Assembly (NCBI RefSeq): GCF_017303375.1
Contig: NZ_JAFKOH010000005.1
Location: 62,001-126,000, forward strand
Direction of reading: 5' to 3'
Source: Bacillus sp. NTK074B
GTDB taxonomy: Bacteria; Bacillota; Bacilli; Bacillales; Bacillaceae_B
DNA length: 64,000 nucleotides
Positions 17,705 through 26,835 of the stretch are shown piece by piece; position 1 is the stretch's first letter, and the number at the start of each line of letters is the position of its first letter. A program made the translations under genes and the position numbers. The notes beneath the pieces are model-generated. The model saw nothing but the letters and a program-made list of their open reading frames with translations. It did no database searches and was not told where the DNA came from.

Positions 17705-19172
17705 GTAAGGACACATCCTTCCTTTCCGATTCTGTTTTATAATATTCTTTAAAGGCTTCAGCAACCAGCTTTGCACCTTGCATGACAATCGGCACTCCAC
17801 CACCCGGGTGGATGGATGCTCCAACGGCAAAGATATTTTTCTCCGCAAACGGTTGTACCTGAGGTCTGAAGGGACCAGACTGCATGAGACTCGGCGCAAT
17901 GCCGAAACTTCCACCTGAATACAGCCCCTCCTGCATTGCTTCTTCAGGCGTTCTGACCTTTATCCACGTGATTCGTTTCTTTAGCCCATCGAATCCTCTT
18001 TCCTCCATTGTATCTAATACGAGATTAGAAAGAAATTCTGAAGCATCCTTCCAGTCCAAATCGTCGGATGCAGGAACAGGGATGAGGACATATAAGACAC
18101 TGTTGCCTTCGGGCGCAAGGGATGAATCGACCTTAGAAGGATTAAAAACGTAAAAAGAAGGTTCTTTAGGAATTCTCTTATTCTTGAAAATATCCTCCAT
18201 ATTTCTTGAGAAATTTTCGTTTAAATAAAATTGATGCATTTCCTTATCATCAAATTTCCCATCGACCCCCATATATATAAGCACACATCCAGATGACGGC
18301 TCGTAGGTTTTAGGGGATTTCCTTTTTAATAATTTCGATGCTGTGGGGAAGTCTCCATTGATGATGACAGAGTCTATTTCTTCCTGGTGATTTCCCAGGA
18401 TAATATGAGTGGCTTGATCACCTGCAGTCTTGATTCCGGTAACAGGAGACGATGTCTTGATCGTGACCCCATTTCGTTCACATGCCTTTTCCACATGGTC
18501 CAATAAGCCTGCATAGCCCCCTTTAATATAATAGATACCATGCTTATGCTCACTGTAGGATACTAAACTGTAAATGGCTGGAGTACTGTATGGGTTTCCT
18601 CCAATGTATAATGTTTGCAGACCATAAGCTGTCTGAAGCTTTCCGTGCTGAAAATACCGCTCCAAATTCCCCATTACATTCCGGTAGGCTTTTAATTTGA
18701 GTAATGAACCTATCGTTCGAGTGTTGAGGTAATCCTTTGTTTTCAAAAAAGATGATTCAAGAAATTGAGGCTTTCCGATCGCGAATCGTCTATCCATGTC
18801 ATTCATAAATCGAAGGAACCCTTCTTCATCACCGGGAAACTGCTCTTTAATTTCTTCATACTGCTTTTGGATATCAGCATACTTCCTGTACGTTTGACCA
18901 TCTGCAAAATGAATATGATAAAGGGGATCACATCGGATGAATTCAATTTCGGCTGTGTCTATCCCCGCCTCTGAAAGAATTGATAAAAGCATTTCAGGAA
19001 GGAGAACAATGGTCGGTCCTTTATCAATTTTGTACTCACCTTCTTGAACAAAGGCAAGGCGCCCACCGATCGCCGACTCTTTCTCATAGACGGTGACATC
19101 ATGACCCTCTTTTGCCAATAACAATCCGGATATCAATCCACCTATTCCCGATCCTACGACTGCTGTTTTCAT
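17670..19172 (-). CDS. CrtN/CrtP family carotenoid desaturase or oxygenase (second copy)
   Basis: A 500-residue flavoprotein of the phytoene desaturase superfamily. The FAD-binding GSGIGGLISGLLLAKEG is at residues 8-24, with the C-terminal HPGGGVPIVMQGAKLVAEAF that closes the FAD site. It overlaps the upstream gene in ATGA and overlaps crtM by 35 bases, a tightly coupled operon. By analogy to C30 pathways, one of the two paralogues would desaturate dehydrosqualene and the other oxidise the end methyl group (CrtP/CrtNb). I lean toward the oxidase role for this one, but cannot prove it. Confidence 0.85.
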   Translation of the reverse strand: MKTAVVGSGIGGLISGLLLAKEGHDVTVYEKESAIGGRLAFVQEGEYKIDKGPTIVLLPEMLLSILSEAGIDTAEIEFIRCDPLYHIHFADGQTYRKYADIQKQYEEIKEQFPGDEEGFLRFMNDMDRRFAIGKPQFLESSFLKTKDYLNTRTIGSLLKLKAYRNVMGNLERYFQHGKLQTAYGLQTLYIGGNPYSTPAIYSLVSYSEHKHGIYYIKGGYAGLLDHVEKACERNGVTIKTSSPVTGIKTAGDQATHIILGNHQEEIDSVIINGDFPTASKLLKRKSPKTYEPSSGCVLIYMGVDGKFDDKEMHQFYLNENFSRNMEDIFKNKRIPKEPSFYVFNPSKVDSSLAPEGNSVLYVLIPVPASDDLDWKDASEFLSNLVLDTMEERGFDGLKKRITWIKVRTPEEAMQEGLYSGGSFGIAPSLMQSGPFRPQVQPFAEKNIFAVGASIHPGGGVPIVMQGAKLVAEAFKEYYKTESERKDVSLHEQDLGSIRSL

Positions 19173-20692
19173 AAAGCTTCCTCCATTGGTTGTTCTTTAT
19201 TGAAAGAGTAGGAAGGGTCTTCATTCATCAGCATATTGGTTGTAATACGGGCAGATTCCAATATCGTAGGCAATCCGCTTCCAGGATGAGTTCCTCCTCC
19301 AACCAGCCAGCAGTTTTCAAGCTCTTCGAACCGGTTATGTGGACGGAGTGCCATCATCTGGGTTAATTGATGCCCAAGGTTAAAGGTGGCCCCTTCATAA
19401 ATATTGAAGTCCACTTCCCAATGATGCGGAGAAATGATTTTTTCAACCTGAATATGGTCACGGATATTTTCTAACCCTGCTTTACTTTCCACCGCATCCA
19501 ATACGAGTTCTTTGAAAGTCTGCTCATTCCTTTGCCAATCGATCCCACTTACGTTGTTCGGAACAGGAGCAAGGATATATAATGTGGAATGCCCTGGCGG
19601 TGCCAGTGTTGGATCTGTAACCGAAGCATTTTGAATATAAATGGAAGGATCTTCAGGAAGGGTATACGTCTCCGTTATTTCCTCAACATTTTTCTTATAA
19701 TCCTCTGCAAAAACGATACTATGATGAGGAAGATCAAACTGTTTATCCATTCCCAAATAAATCATAAAGGTCGAACAGGAATATTTTTTCTTTTTCAGTT
19801 TTTCTTTACTGTATTTCTTTAAGACGCCATCATCAACCAAATTACTCATGACGTGGGCAAAGTCCCCATTGATGATGACTTCATCAGCGGCAATCTTTTC
19901 TCCATCTTCTGTCATGATGCCTTTCACCACATTACGGTCTTCAATCCATAGTTTCTTGACTCCTTGCCCAAGATGGATCGAACCTCCATGCTCTCCCACC
20001 ACTTTTGCCATGGATTTTGATAATTGATTCAAGCCTCCGATAGGATGGAAAATGCCATATTCGTGCTCCATGAAGGAAAGTATGGAAAATGCCCCTGGAC
20101 ACTCCCAAGGTGACATCCCTAAATATTTTGATTGAAACGTAAAGGCTAACCGTAGTTCATGTTCTGTAAAATAATCACTCAACACGCTATAAAGGGATTT
20201 CCCAAGGGACAATTGGGGCAGTGCTCTCAAAACCTTCCAACTGATATATTGATAATAACGGTCCATCGGGCTCTGCAGAATCGGTTTTAATCTCTCCATT
20301 TTTTTTCGTGTATCATTCATGAAACGGGTATACCCTTCTGCATTTCCTGGATAATGGCGCTCGATTTCATCGGACAGCTTTTTAGGATCTTTAAACATTC
20401 GGACTTTTCTATCCTTAAAGATGAGTTCATACATCATGGAGAGTTCCTGTAAATCCATATAGTCATGAAGATTTCTCCCTGATGCCTCAAATAATTCTTC
20501 TGCAATTTCCGGCATACTTAAGAATGTCGGCCCAATATCGAATGTATAACCATCCATCGTGACAGAACCATTTCGTCCGCCCACAAATGATTGCTTCTCA
20601 TATACGTCTACTTTATACCCTTTACTGGCAAGAAGCATTGCCGCGGCCAAGCCTCCGGGACCTGCGCCGATGACGATTATTTTTTTGGCCAA
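19169..20692 (-). CDS. crtN: CrtN family dehydrosqualene/phytoene desaturase (first copy)
   Basis: A 507-residue desaturase with N-terminal FAD fold GAGPGGLAAAMLLASKG (residues 8-24), GGRNG after the first beta-alpha-beta unit and C-terminal GGGTHPGSGLPTILESARI. It starts with TTG at 20692 behind GGAGG (complement of 20702-20706, nine bases away). As first gene of the crt operon it is probably the main desaturase making the yellow-orange C30 polyene. No glycosyltransferase or acyltransferase for staphyloxanthin-type tailoring lies nearby. Confidence 0.87.
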   Translation of the reverse strand: MAKKIIVIGAGPGGLAAAMLLASKGYKVDVYEKQSFVGGRNGSVTMDGYTFDIGPTFLSMPEIAEELFEASGRNLHDYMDLQELSMMYELIFKDRKVRMFKDPKKLSDEIERHYPGNAEGYTRFMNDTRKKMERLKPILQSPMDRYYQYISWKVLRALPQLSLGKSLYSVLSDYFTEHELRLAFTFQSKYLGMSPWECPGAFSILSFMEHEYGIFHPIGGLNQLSKSMAKVVGEHGGSIHLGQGVKKLWIEDRNVVKGIMTEDGEKIAADEVIINGDFAHVMSNLVDDGVLKKYSKEKLKKKKYSCSTFMIYLGMDKQFDLPHHSIVFAEDYKKNVEEITETYTLPEDPSIYIQNASVTDPTLAPPGHSTLYILAPVPNNVSGIDWQRNEQTFKELVLDAVESKAGLENIRDHIQVEKIISPHHWEVDFNIYEGATFNLGHQLTQMMALRPHNRFEELENCWLVGGGTHPGSGLPTILESARITTNMLMNEDPSYSFNKEQPMEEAL

Positions 20693-21022
20693 TGTTATAG
20701 CCTCCAGTGCTTTTTATTTGTACATTTATTATACAATACTTATACAACTCTTTTCCACCAGAAAGAAAATATAAACTCTATTTTTCCAAATAAACATGTT
20801 TTTTTACAATGGATGAGGTTGTCCTATATATAATAAACTCTTAAAAACCGCATACGGATCTCTTCAATTGCATCATGTTGCTATTCAGCCACAGCGGCTT
20901 CTCATGGTTTAAATAAGAAAAAGCATAGTTGAGAGTGGATCCCTCTTTACTATGCCTCCTTTTGCTAATCATTATTAGTTTAAATCTATGTTTGTACCGG
21001 ACTCTTAATTCTTAATACCGGC
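20693..21022 (-). other. intergenic region: crt leader and asnO terminator
   Basis: For the crt operon a perfect TATAAT (minus, 20733-20728) is preceded after 18 bases by TGGAAA (20757-20752), a weak -35. The asnO terminator at 20923-20955 occupies the other end. No gene is visible. Confidence 0.5.
20917..20955 (-). terminator. terminator of asnO
   Basis: On the minus strand GCATAGT (20955-20949) pairs with ACTATGC (20929-20923), then TTTTTC. Confidence 0.75.
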
Positions 21023-22870
21023 CTACTCCACAATCTCAATCTTATAATCCTTGAACCATACATGTATCTGGGCAAGATGGGCAAGGAGCTGAGGTCCGGT
21101 CATGAGCTGACCGTACCACGGTACTTTAAAGGCAGCCCCTCCCGATGCAACAATTTCCTTCAGTTTCTTTTCATCAAATAATTCGTAAAGAATACTCGAT
21201 TTATCTTCAAGGATTTCGGTCAGCCAGTCCCCGACCAGTTTCGTATAGACCGGGTGATGGGTTTTCGGATACGGGCTTTTCTTTCGATACAGGACTTCGT
21301 GAGGCAGGACCCCTTCAAGGGCCTTCCTCAGGATGCCTTTTTCTCTTCCTTCATGCATTTTCATCTCCCACGGAATGTTCCATACATATTCTACAAGTCT
21401 ATGGTCTGCAAAAGGAACACGTACCTCAAGGCTCGCTCCCATGCTCATCCGATCCTTTCGATCTAATAACGTGGTCATGAACCAAAGTAAATTCAAGTAG
21501 AACAATTGCCTCCTCTTGGTCTCCAGTTCATTTTCCCCTTCTAATAACGGGGTTTCTGCAACGGTTCGGTCATATTGCTCCAACACATATTCTTCGAGAT
21601 TTAATTTCTTACTCCACTCTTCCTTCAAGAGCCCCTGGCGTTCAGCTGTAGACCGCATCCAAGGGAATCCTCTGCGATTAAAATCTTCAGGTCGGTGGAA
21701 CCACGGGTATCCACCAAAGATTTCATCAGCACATTCACCGGATAGTCCTACCGTAAAGTCCTGTTTGATTTCCCGGCAAAACCATAAGAGAGATGAATCC
21801 ACGTCGGCCATCCCCGGAAGATCCCTTACATGGACTGCTTCAATCAAATGGTCTTTAAGCTCTTGTTGGCTGATTTCACATTGGTGATGAATCGTATCAA
21901 ATTCCGAGGTCATCTTTTCTATCCAAGGTGCATCGGAGTTCGGTTGAAAATCATTCGCCTTAAAGTATTGGTCATTCTCCTCATAGTCAATGGAATACGT
22001 ATGAAGCTTCCCTTTACCTTCTTTTTTATATGAATTGGACGCAACTGCTGTAATGGCGCTGGAATCGAGCCCACCCGATAAGAATGTACATAAGGGTACA
22101 TCGGAAACAAGCTGCCTTTCTATGGCGTCGGTAAGAAGAAAGCGCACTTTAGAAACCGTTTCGATAAAGGAATCGGTATGTTTCTCACTTTTTACATTCC
22201 AGTACCTCCAAATGTTCAAACCCGCTTTCGAGAAAATCATGGCATGGGCCGGACGCAGCTCCTTTACCCCTTTGAACACACCATTTCCCGGCGTACGCGA
22301 AGGACCGAGACCCAATACTTCCGCCAAGCCTTGAAGGTCCACTTGGGGCAAAACATCGGGATGAGCAAGCAAAGCTTTTATTTCAGAACCGAACAGGATC
22401 CCTTCATCCTTTTCGAAATAAAATAAAGGCTTTACGCCCATTCTGTCCCTCCCAATAAAGACATGTTCCTTTTCACTGTCCCATACGGCAAAGGCGAATA
22501 TCCCGTTTAAATGATGAACACATTCTTCTCTCCACTCTATATAAGAAGTCAGCAGTACTTCCGTATCAGAGTGTCCCTTGAACGAATATCCTTTTTCTAT
22601 AAGTACTTTCCGCAAATCTTCTGTATTGTATAGTTCTCCGTTATAGCAGATGGTGAATAGGTTGTTGTTATGATATAGGCTCATGGGCTGTCTTCCACCT
22701 GAAGGATCGACTACGATCAATCGTTTATGACCAAACGCAACGTTTCGGTCCACCCATACGTTCGTTTCATCCGGCCCTCTTTTAGAGAGGGTTTCCGCCA
22801 TTTTTTCAACGACAACTTTTTGTTTCGACATATCTTGTTTATAATGGATCCAACCTGTAATTCCGCACAT
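21023..22870 (-). CDS. asnO: asparagine synthase (glutamine-hydrolysing) AsnO
   Basis: A 615-residue class B asparagine synthetase. Start codon 22870 places the catalytic cysteine at position 2 (MCGITGW), required for the glutaminase; five extra upstream codons would bury it. The N-terminal amidotransferase domain (about 1-200) includes RGPDETNVW and CYNGELYN; the synthetase domain has the SGGLDSSAI pyrophosphate loop near residue 260. It transfers ammonia from glutamine to aspartyl-AMP. In B. subtilis AsnO is linked to sporulation and lies in the same yis neighbourhood. Confidence 0.94.
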   Translation of the reverse strand: MCGITGWIHYKQDMSKQKVVVEKMAETLSKRGPDETNVWVDRNVAFGHKRLIVVDPSGGRQPMSLYHNNNLFTICYNGELYNTEDLRKVLIEKGYSFKGHSDTEVLLTSYIEWREECVHHLNGIFAFAVWDSEKEHVFIGRDRMGVKPLFYFEKDEGILFGSEIKALLAHPDVLPQVDLQGLAEVLGLGPSRTPGNGVFKGVKELRPAHAMIFSKAGLNIWRYWNVKSEKHTDSFIETVSKVRFLLTDAIERQLVSDVPLCTFLSGGLDSSAITAVASNSYKKEGKGKLHTYSIDYEENDQYFKANDFQPNSDAPWIEKMTSEFDTIHHQCEISQQELKDHLIEAVHVRDLPGMADVDSSLLWFCREIKQDFTVGLSGECADEIFGGYPWFHRPEDFNRRGFPWMRSTAERQGLLKEEWSKKLNLEEYVLEQYDRTVAETPLLEGENELETKRRQLFYLNLLWFMTTLLDRKDRMSMGASLEVRVPFADHRLVEYVWNIPWEMKMHEGREKGILRKALEGVLPHEVLYRKKSPYPKTHHPVYTKLVGDWLTEILEDKSSILYELFDEKKLKEIVASGGAAFKVPWYGQLMTGPQLLAHLAQIHVWFKDYKIEIVE

Positions 22871-23027
22871 GGTGATCATCCTCACTTTCTAGTCAAACAA
22901 ACTGGGCTCACTGACACATAAATTATTCTATGCTTACCGATAGAAATGGTTAATTGTCTCAATCAATCTTCACATGAATGAAATATGATAATTATGACAA
23001 GAAATGTAGTTAAGGAGGGATATTCAC

Positions 23028-23591
23028 TTGAGCAACATATTTCGATCCAACATTATAAAATCCCAAAAAAGGTCCTATTCCGAAGGCACCGCCTTATTCG
23101 AGGAGGATACGTGGTTCTTTTTCGAAATTGATGCCGAGGAGGAGTCTGAACTCGAATTTTACCTCAATCATGAATTGAAAGTATATAGAGATGGAGATTG
23201 GCTTGCCGGTGTTCTTTTAGAAGACGGGATCATTGTCACGCCCTACGAACGGCTAAGAATTGAGAATGGCGATCGAATTCAAATAAAGAAGAATATATTA
23301 TATTCGCTGGAGAATTTATTAGAAGAGATTTCAGATGATGCTTTTCATCAGTTTACAACGGCCTTGAACAATTTGGGTTATTCGATTTATGACAGTATTT
23401 TCTGTCACAACCACCTTGTTTTCCTCGGAAACCAAAAAATCAAAGAAGGAGTGAACTTCATCACCTTCGACAACAATGTGGAAGTGTGTGCCGTTCAGCA
23501 TCACTTCACTTATTACAAAAAGAAACGGGATCGATTTGAGTTTACACTGAGCACCGGCAGGCGGATTGTGATTGAGAGCTTCAATATCTGA
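23028..23591 (+). CDS. yisN: YisN-like protein (DUF2777)
   Basis: A 187-residue soluble protein that I match to YisN mainly by position between yisL and asnO, and by an overall YisN/DUF2777 look from memory. The visible sequence has an acidic stretch DAEEESELEF near residue 35, paired beta-strand-like segments (KVYRDGDWLAGVLLEDG) and a basic C-terminus; no membrane segment or known catalytic motif. The start is TTG at 23028 behind AAGGAGGG. It is divergent from asnO. Function unknown. Confidence 0.75.
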   Translation: MSNIFRSNIIKSQKRSYSEGTALFEEDTWFFFEIDAEEESELEFYLNHELKVYRDGDWLAGVLLEDGIIVTPYERLRIENGDRIQIKKNILYSLENLLEEISDDAFHQFTTALNNLGYSIYDSIFCHNHLVFLGNQKIKEGVNFITFDNNVEVCAVQHHFTYYKKKRDRFEFTLSTGRRIVIESFNI

Positions 23592-23618
23592 ATACCTGAA
23601 TGAAAAACATATCCAAAA

Positions 23619-23642
23619 GCAACAATGTATACGAAAACAGTC
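23619..23642. repeat. third copy of the 24-base repeat end
   Basis: This stretch, starting GCAACAATGTATACG, matches the right end of the 1181-1635 element at 20 of 24 bases and the complement of its left end at 21 of 24. Here it stands alone downstream of yisN. Confidence 0.6.
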
Positions 23643-23649
23643 TTAAAAT

Positions 23650-23686
23650 AAAAAAAGTTGGCACTCATACGGAGCCAACTTTTTTT
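23650..23686. terminator. bidirectional terminator between yisN and yisL
   Basis: AAAAAAAGTTGGC (23650-23662) and its exact complement (23674-23686). Confidence 0.92.
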
Positions 23687-23688
23687 CA

Positions 23689-24060
23689 TTATGCAAACGG
23701 ATGAAGACCTAATGGTAAACGTAATCCCAAGTATATAACAATGACTAAAGCGATGACCATCACGATCCAGAGTACATTTGTACTCTTTCCTTTATTCATA
23801 CGGACCAGAATCATTTCAAAGATTCCGATGAGCAAGATCCCCACCAAGCCTTTGATACCGTAAAGGGCAGGATCAATGCCTTGATGCTTCCAGAATAAAA
23901 GGGAACCCGTTAAAATGATGAGCAGGTAGAATAATCGTAAAATCATATGTACAACTTTCATGCCTTTTTTCTTTCCTGCATTATGCAAGCCGACCGCTAC
24001 AAAGAAAAGAATGATGGCAATGACCCACGTTGTAATATGGGCATGTGTATTATCAAACAT
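23689..24060 (-). CDS. yisL: YisL family membrane protein (UPF0344)
   Basis: A 123-residue protein with four predicted membrane helices and short loops (HAHITTWVIAIILFFVAVGL at the start). The family is widespread in Bacilli and has no known function. It is 72 bases downstream of yisK, as in B. subtilis, and shares a bidirectional terminator with yisN. Confidence 0.88.
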   Translation of the reverse strand: MFDNTHAHITTWVIAIILFFVAVGLHNAGKKKGMKVVHMILRLFYLLIILTGSLLFWKHQGIDPALYGIKGLVGILLIGIFEMILVRMNKGKSTNVLWIVMVIALVIVIYLGLRLPLGLHPFA

Positions 24061-24132
24061 ATTGAACCTCCTACAGGTAGATAGTTTACGTTCATAATAT
24101 TACCACAGTCTGTACAACAACAGAAATTTTAA

Positions 24133-25002
24133 CTAGGCCTGTAACCGATTTGTCAAAATTCCAAGGGCTTCGATTTCAATCTCCACCAGATCTCCCTTTT
24201 TTAGAAAACGGGGAGGCTTAAAGCCTTTCCCGACGCCTGAGGGTGTACCTGTCGCAATTATGTCACCCGGTTCCAGTGTCATCCCTTTTGATAAGGTAGA
24301 AATAATGGTTGGAATGGTGAAGATCATTTCTCCCGTATTGGAGGATTGTCGGATTTCACCATTGACCTTTGTCTTTATGGACAAGTTATGAGGATCCCCC
24401 ACTTCATCCTTTGTCACAAGGTAAGGACCCATTGGGCAGGTTGTATCGAGACTTTTCCCGATGAAGAATTGGCCATGTTTTTTCTGAAGATCACGGGCAG
24501 TAATATCATTAAGGATGGAATAACCAAACACATACTTCATGGCATCTTCTCGAGAGATCCCTCTCCCCTTCTTCCCTATGATTACGGCCAGTTCTCCTTC
24601 ATAATCAAGCTCTTCTGTTATATCATCGTGATGAAGTACCGTTTCTCCGTGACCAATGACCGTATTCGTTGCTTTCGTAAACATCATGACGTCCTTGGGG
24701 ATATCTTGTTCAGCACCCATTTCCAGGGCATGCTCACGATAATTTTTTCCTACGCACATGATATTTCTCTTCGCTTTCGGAATTGGGGAAAGCCATTTCA
24801 CTTCATCCTTGGCAAAAGAACGAATGGTCCCGGCCTGCTCCTTAAGGACATTTGTCACACCTTGGAGAAAATCTTCCCCGTATTCTATCCCCTTCAGTAA
24901 ATCCCGGGGTAAATCATGGACTCCCGCCAAATCAAGGAGCCTGCCATCCATCTCCACCCCATAGGTTTCTTTATCCTCCACTTTAAAACTTACGAATTTC
25001 AT
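24133..25002 (-). CDS. yisK: fumarylacetoacetate hydrolase family protein YisK
   Basis: A 289-residue FAH-fold protein. The metal-binding acidic residues lie in ELDYEGELAVIIGK and in the later GYSILNDITARDLQ; GTPSGVG near residue 255 is the family's substrate loop. Homologues decarboxylate or hydrolyse beta-keto acids; B. subtilis YisK is reported as an oxaloacetate decarboxylase linked to the cell-shape protein Mbl. The first 60 residues form the small N-terminal domain of this subfamily. Substrate assignment is by homology. Confidence 0.9.
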   Translation of the reverse strand: MKFVSFKVEDKETYGVEMDGRLLDLAGVHDLPRDLLKGIEYGEDFLQGVTNVLKEQAGTIRSFAKDEVKWLSPIPKAKRNIMCVGKNYREHALEMGAEQDIPKDVMMFTKATNTVIGHGETVLHHDDITEELDYEGELAVIIGKKGRGISREDAMKYVFGYSILNDITARDLQKKHGQFFIGKSLDTTCPMGPYLVTKDEVGDPHNLSIKTKVNGEIRQSSNTGEMIFTIPTIISTLSKGMTLEPGDIIATGTPSGVGKGFKPPRFLKKGDLVEIEIEALGILTNRLQA

Positions 25003-25026
25003 ACGTCATATCCCCTTTCTACCGTT

Positions 25027-26214
25027 TTACATCTTTCCTTTTTCCCCCGCATTGCGTCTACCATAACTTAATACACGCCATAGCTTCTCAACAGGACCGT
25101 GCTGGAACTTGGATAACCAAATTTCTGACATGATCACCTGTATGACATATATGCCTACTGCGAGCATGGTGCCAGTCGTTAACGTCACTTCCCCGTATAG
25201 ACCAAATCCATATGAATAGAAAATCAATGTACCGATGACCGATTGCATCAGATAGTTTGTGAGGGACATCTTCCCCATTGAAACTAACGGCCTGCTCCAT
25301 TTCATGATTTTTTCATTCAACAATAATAATGAAAGAATTATTGCATAAGATACTGATAAGAACGGACCTCCCAAAAAGTCTTGTATGTATGAATAAGCAA
25401 AGTTGGATGCTATGAGAAGCGGCAGGGACTTGATGACAATTCCCAAGAGAAGTGTACTTCCACCAGTCACCATCCAAATCTTTCTATGGGTCGATACCTT
25501 TTCCAGTAGCTGCAGCTTACTTGCTGCTGCCCCGATCATCATCATAGGGAGAATGGATAATAATAAGAACAAAAGATTATCAGGGGAATTCACCATATAC
25601 CAGTCTTCGAAACGCTGGGCCATGATACTGCTGAAGCTGCCTGAAGCATAGGCTGCAACCGAATTCTGGAGAGCGGAAATATTCGTATAATGCATTACCC
25701 CCGTCGGATCGGCAAACGTCATCAACACTAGTAAAATACTGAAAAAAGTTTGTGGCAACAGAAATAAGATACCCCCAAGCCACATCAATCCCTTTCCGGA
25801 AAGTCTCATGAATGCAAGTAGAATAAAACCAAACACTGCGTAATTAATCAGGATATCCCCAGACCATATCAGGAAGGCATGGATACATCCGATTCCCAAT
25901 AATACAAGAAGCCTCCTGATTCCGAAACGGTAGAAGGACGTTCCTTTATCCACAGCCCTCTGCTGCTGAATTCCTAACCCATACCCGAACATCATGGCAA
26001 ATAATGGGTAGAAGCTTGCTTGAACCAGCACATCGATCCATGGATACAGCCCAATATCTTCCGGTGTTTTCCACCACGTATACGGATCCATATATAGAAA
26101 TGGTGAATGAAAAGAAATCATATTGATGATAAAGATACCCAGCAATGAGAATCCTCTGATCACATCAAGACTTAGAATGCGTTTTGATTGTTCAATAGGC
26201 GACATGGTGTTCAT
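25027..26214 (-). CDS. DUF418 family membrane protein
   Basis: A 395-residue protein with about ten membrane helices. The N-terminal RILSLDVIRGFSLLGIFIIN is the family's heparan-acetyltransferase-like start and the C-terminal third is the DUF418 domain with LTNYLMQSVIGTLIFY. These proteins (YeiB in E. coli) have no settled function. GGAGG precedes the ATG at 26214. It lies 24 bases upstream of yisK in the same direction, so the two may be cotranscribed. Confidence 0.87.
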   Translation of the reverse strand: MNTMSPIEQSKRILSLDVIRGFSLLGIFIINMISFHSPFLYMDPYTWWKTPEDIGLYPWIDVLVQASFYPLFAMMFGYGLGIQQQRAVDKGTSFYRFGIRRLLVLLGIGCIHAFLIWSGDILINYAVFGFILLAFMRLSGKGLMWLGGILFLLPQTFFSILLVLMTFADPTGVMHYTNISALQNSVAAYASGSFSSIMAQRFEDWYMVNSPDNLLFLLLSILPMMMIGAAASKLQLLEKVSTHRKIWMVTGGSTLLLGIVIKSLPLLIASNFAYSYIQDFLGGPFLSVSYAIILSLLLLNEKIMKWSRPLVSMGKMSLTNYLMQSVIGTLIFYSYGFGLYGEVTLTTGTMLAVGIYVIQVIMSEIWLSKFQHGPVEKLWRVLSYGRRNAGEKGKM

Positions 26215-26280
26215 TTATCTTCCTCCGAAAAAATAATCTTGATTCTATTCTAACCCTAAACTGGGAATTAGGCGATTATC

Positions 26281-26307
26281 ACCTATTCAGTTTCTTAACA
26301 TAGAATA
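26281..26307 (+). promoter_or_regulatory. sigma-K promoter of gerPA operon
   Basis: AC at 26281-26282, 16 bases, CATAGAATA at 26299-26307: a full match to the sigma-K pattern AC-N16-CATANNNTA, 36 bases before gerPA. The B. subtilis gerP operon is known to depend on sigma-K. Confidence 0.75.
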
Positions 26308-26343
26308 ACAATAATTAACTTTGTCTTAAAGGTGTGAATCACA

Positions 26344-26565
26344 ATGCCCGCAATCGTAGGAATTGCACAAGTCGTCAATGTCGGTTCAAGCGCCGTCTTC
26401 CATATCGGGGACGTATTTAACATCAGTCCCATATCCACAGCCAAAACCTTTGCCGGGGCAGGTTCATTCATCACGGGAAAGGGAATTTCAGTCTATAATG
26501 AGAGCTCCTTGACCTACACCGTGGATGACGATGGAATGGATCAAGGAATAAACTTTAACGTATGA
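26344..26565 (+). CDS. gerPA: spore germination protein GerPA
   Basis: A 73-residue protein of the GerPA/GerPF family with the shared patterns AQVVNVGSSAVFHIGDVFNISP and KTFAGAGSF. GerP proteins are made late in the mother cell and help small germinants cross the spore coat. It is the first gene of gerPABCDEF, directly behind the sigma-K promoter. Length equals that of B. subtilis GerPA. Confidence 0.93.
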   Translation: MPAIVGIAQVVNVGSSAVFHIGDVFNISPISTAKTFAGAGSFITGKGISVYNESSLTYTVDDDGMDQGINFNV

Positions 26566-26577
26566 GTGTGATGCCGA

Positions 26578-26799
26578 ATGTCGAATTATTATATTCAACA
26601 ATCCATACAGATTCAATTTATTAAAATCGGGGGAATGTCCAATTCTTCCATCCTTCAAATTGGAACATGCGGTCAAATTACTACCAATGACTTTCTTTAT
26701 AACACAGGGGGCTTTACAGAGCCTGCTCCTGAAGCTCAGAAGAACGGAGCCTCACCTTCCTCTATTACACCGCTCGTTCCGCTGCAATCGCCGGGATAA
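26578..26799 (+). CDS. gerPB: spore germination protein GerPB
   Basis: A 73-residue protein starting MSNYYIQQSIQIQFIKIGG, with SSILQIGTCG in the middle and a Pro/Ser-rich end, as in GerPB. Twelve bases separate it from gerPA, and no strong ribosome binding site is visible, so translation is probably coupled. Role as for the cluster: coat permeability to germinants. Confidence 0.9.
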   Translation: MSNYYIQQSIQIQFIKIGGMSNSSILQIGTCGQITTNDFLYNTGGFTEPAPEAQKNGASPSSITPLVPLQSPG

Positions 26800-26835
26800 A
26801 TATAAGATATCGCGACAAAAGAAAGAGGTGGCAGG

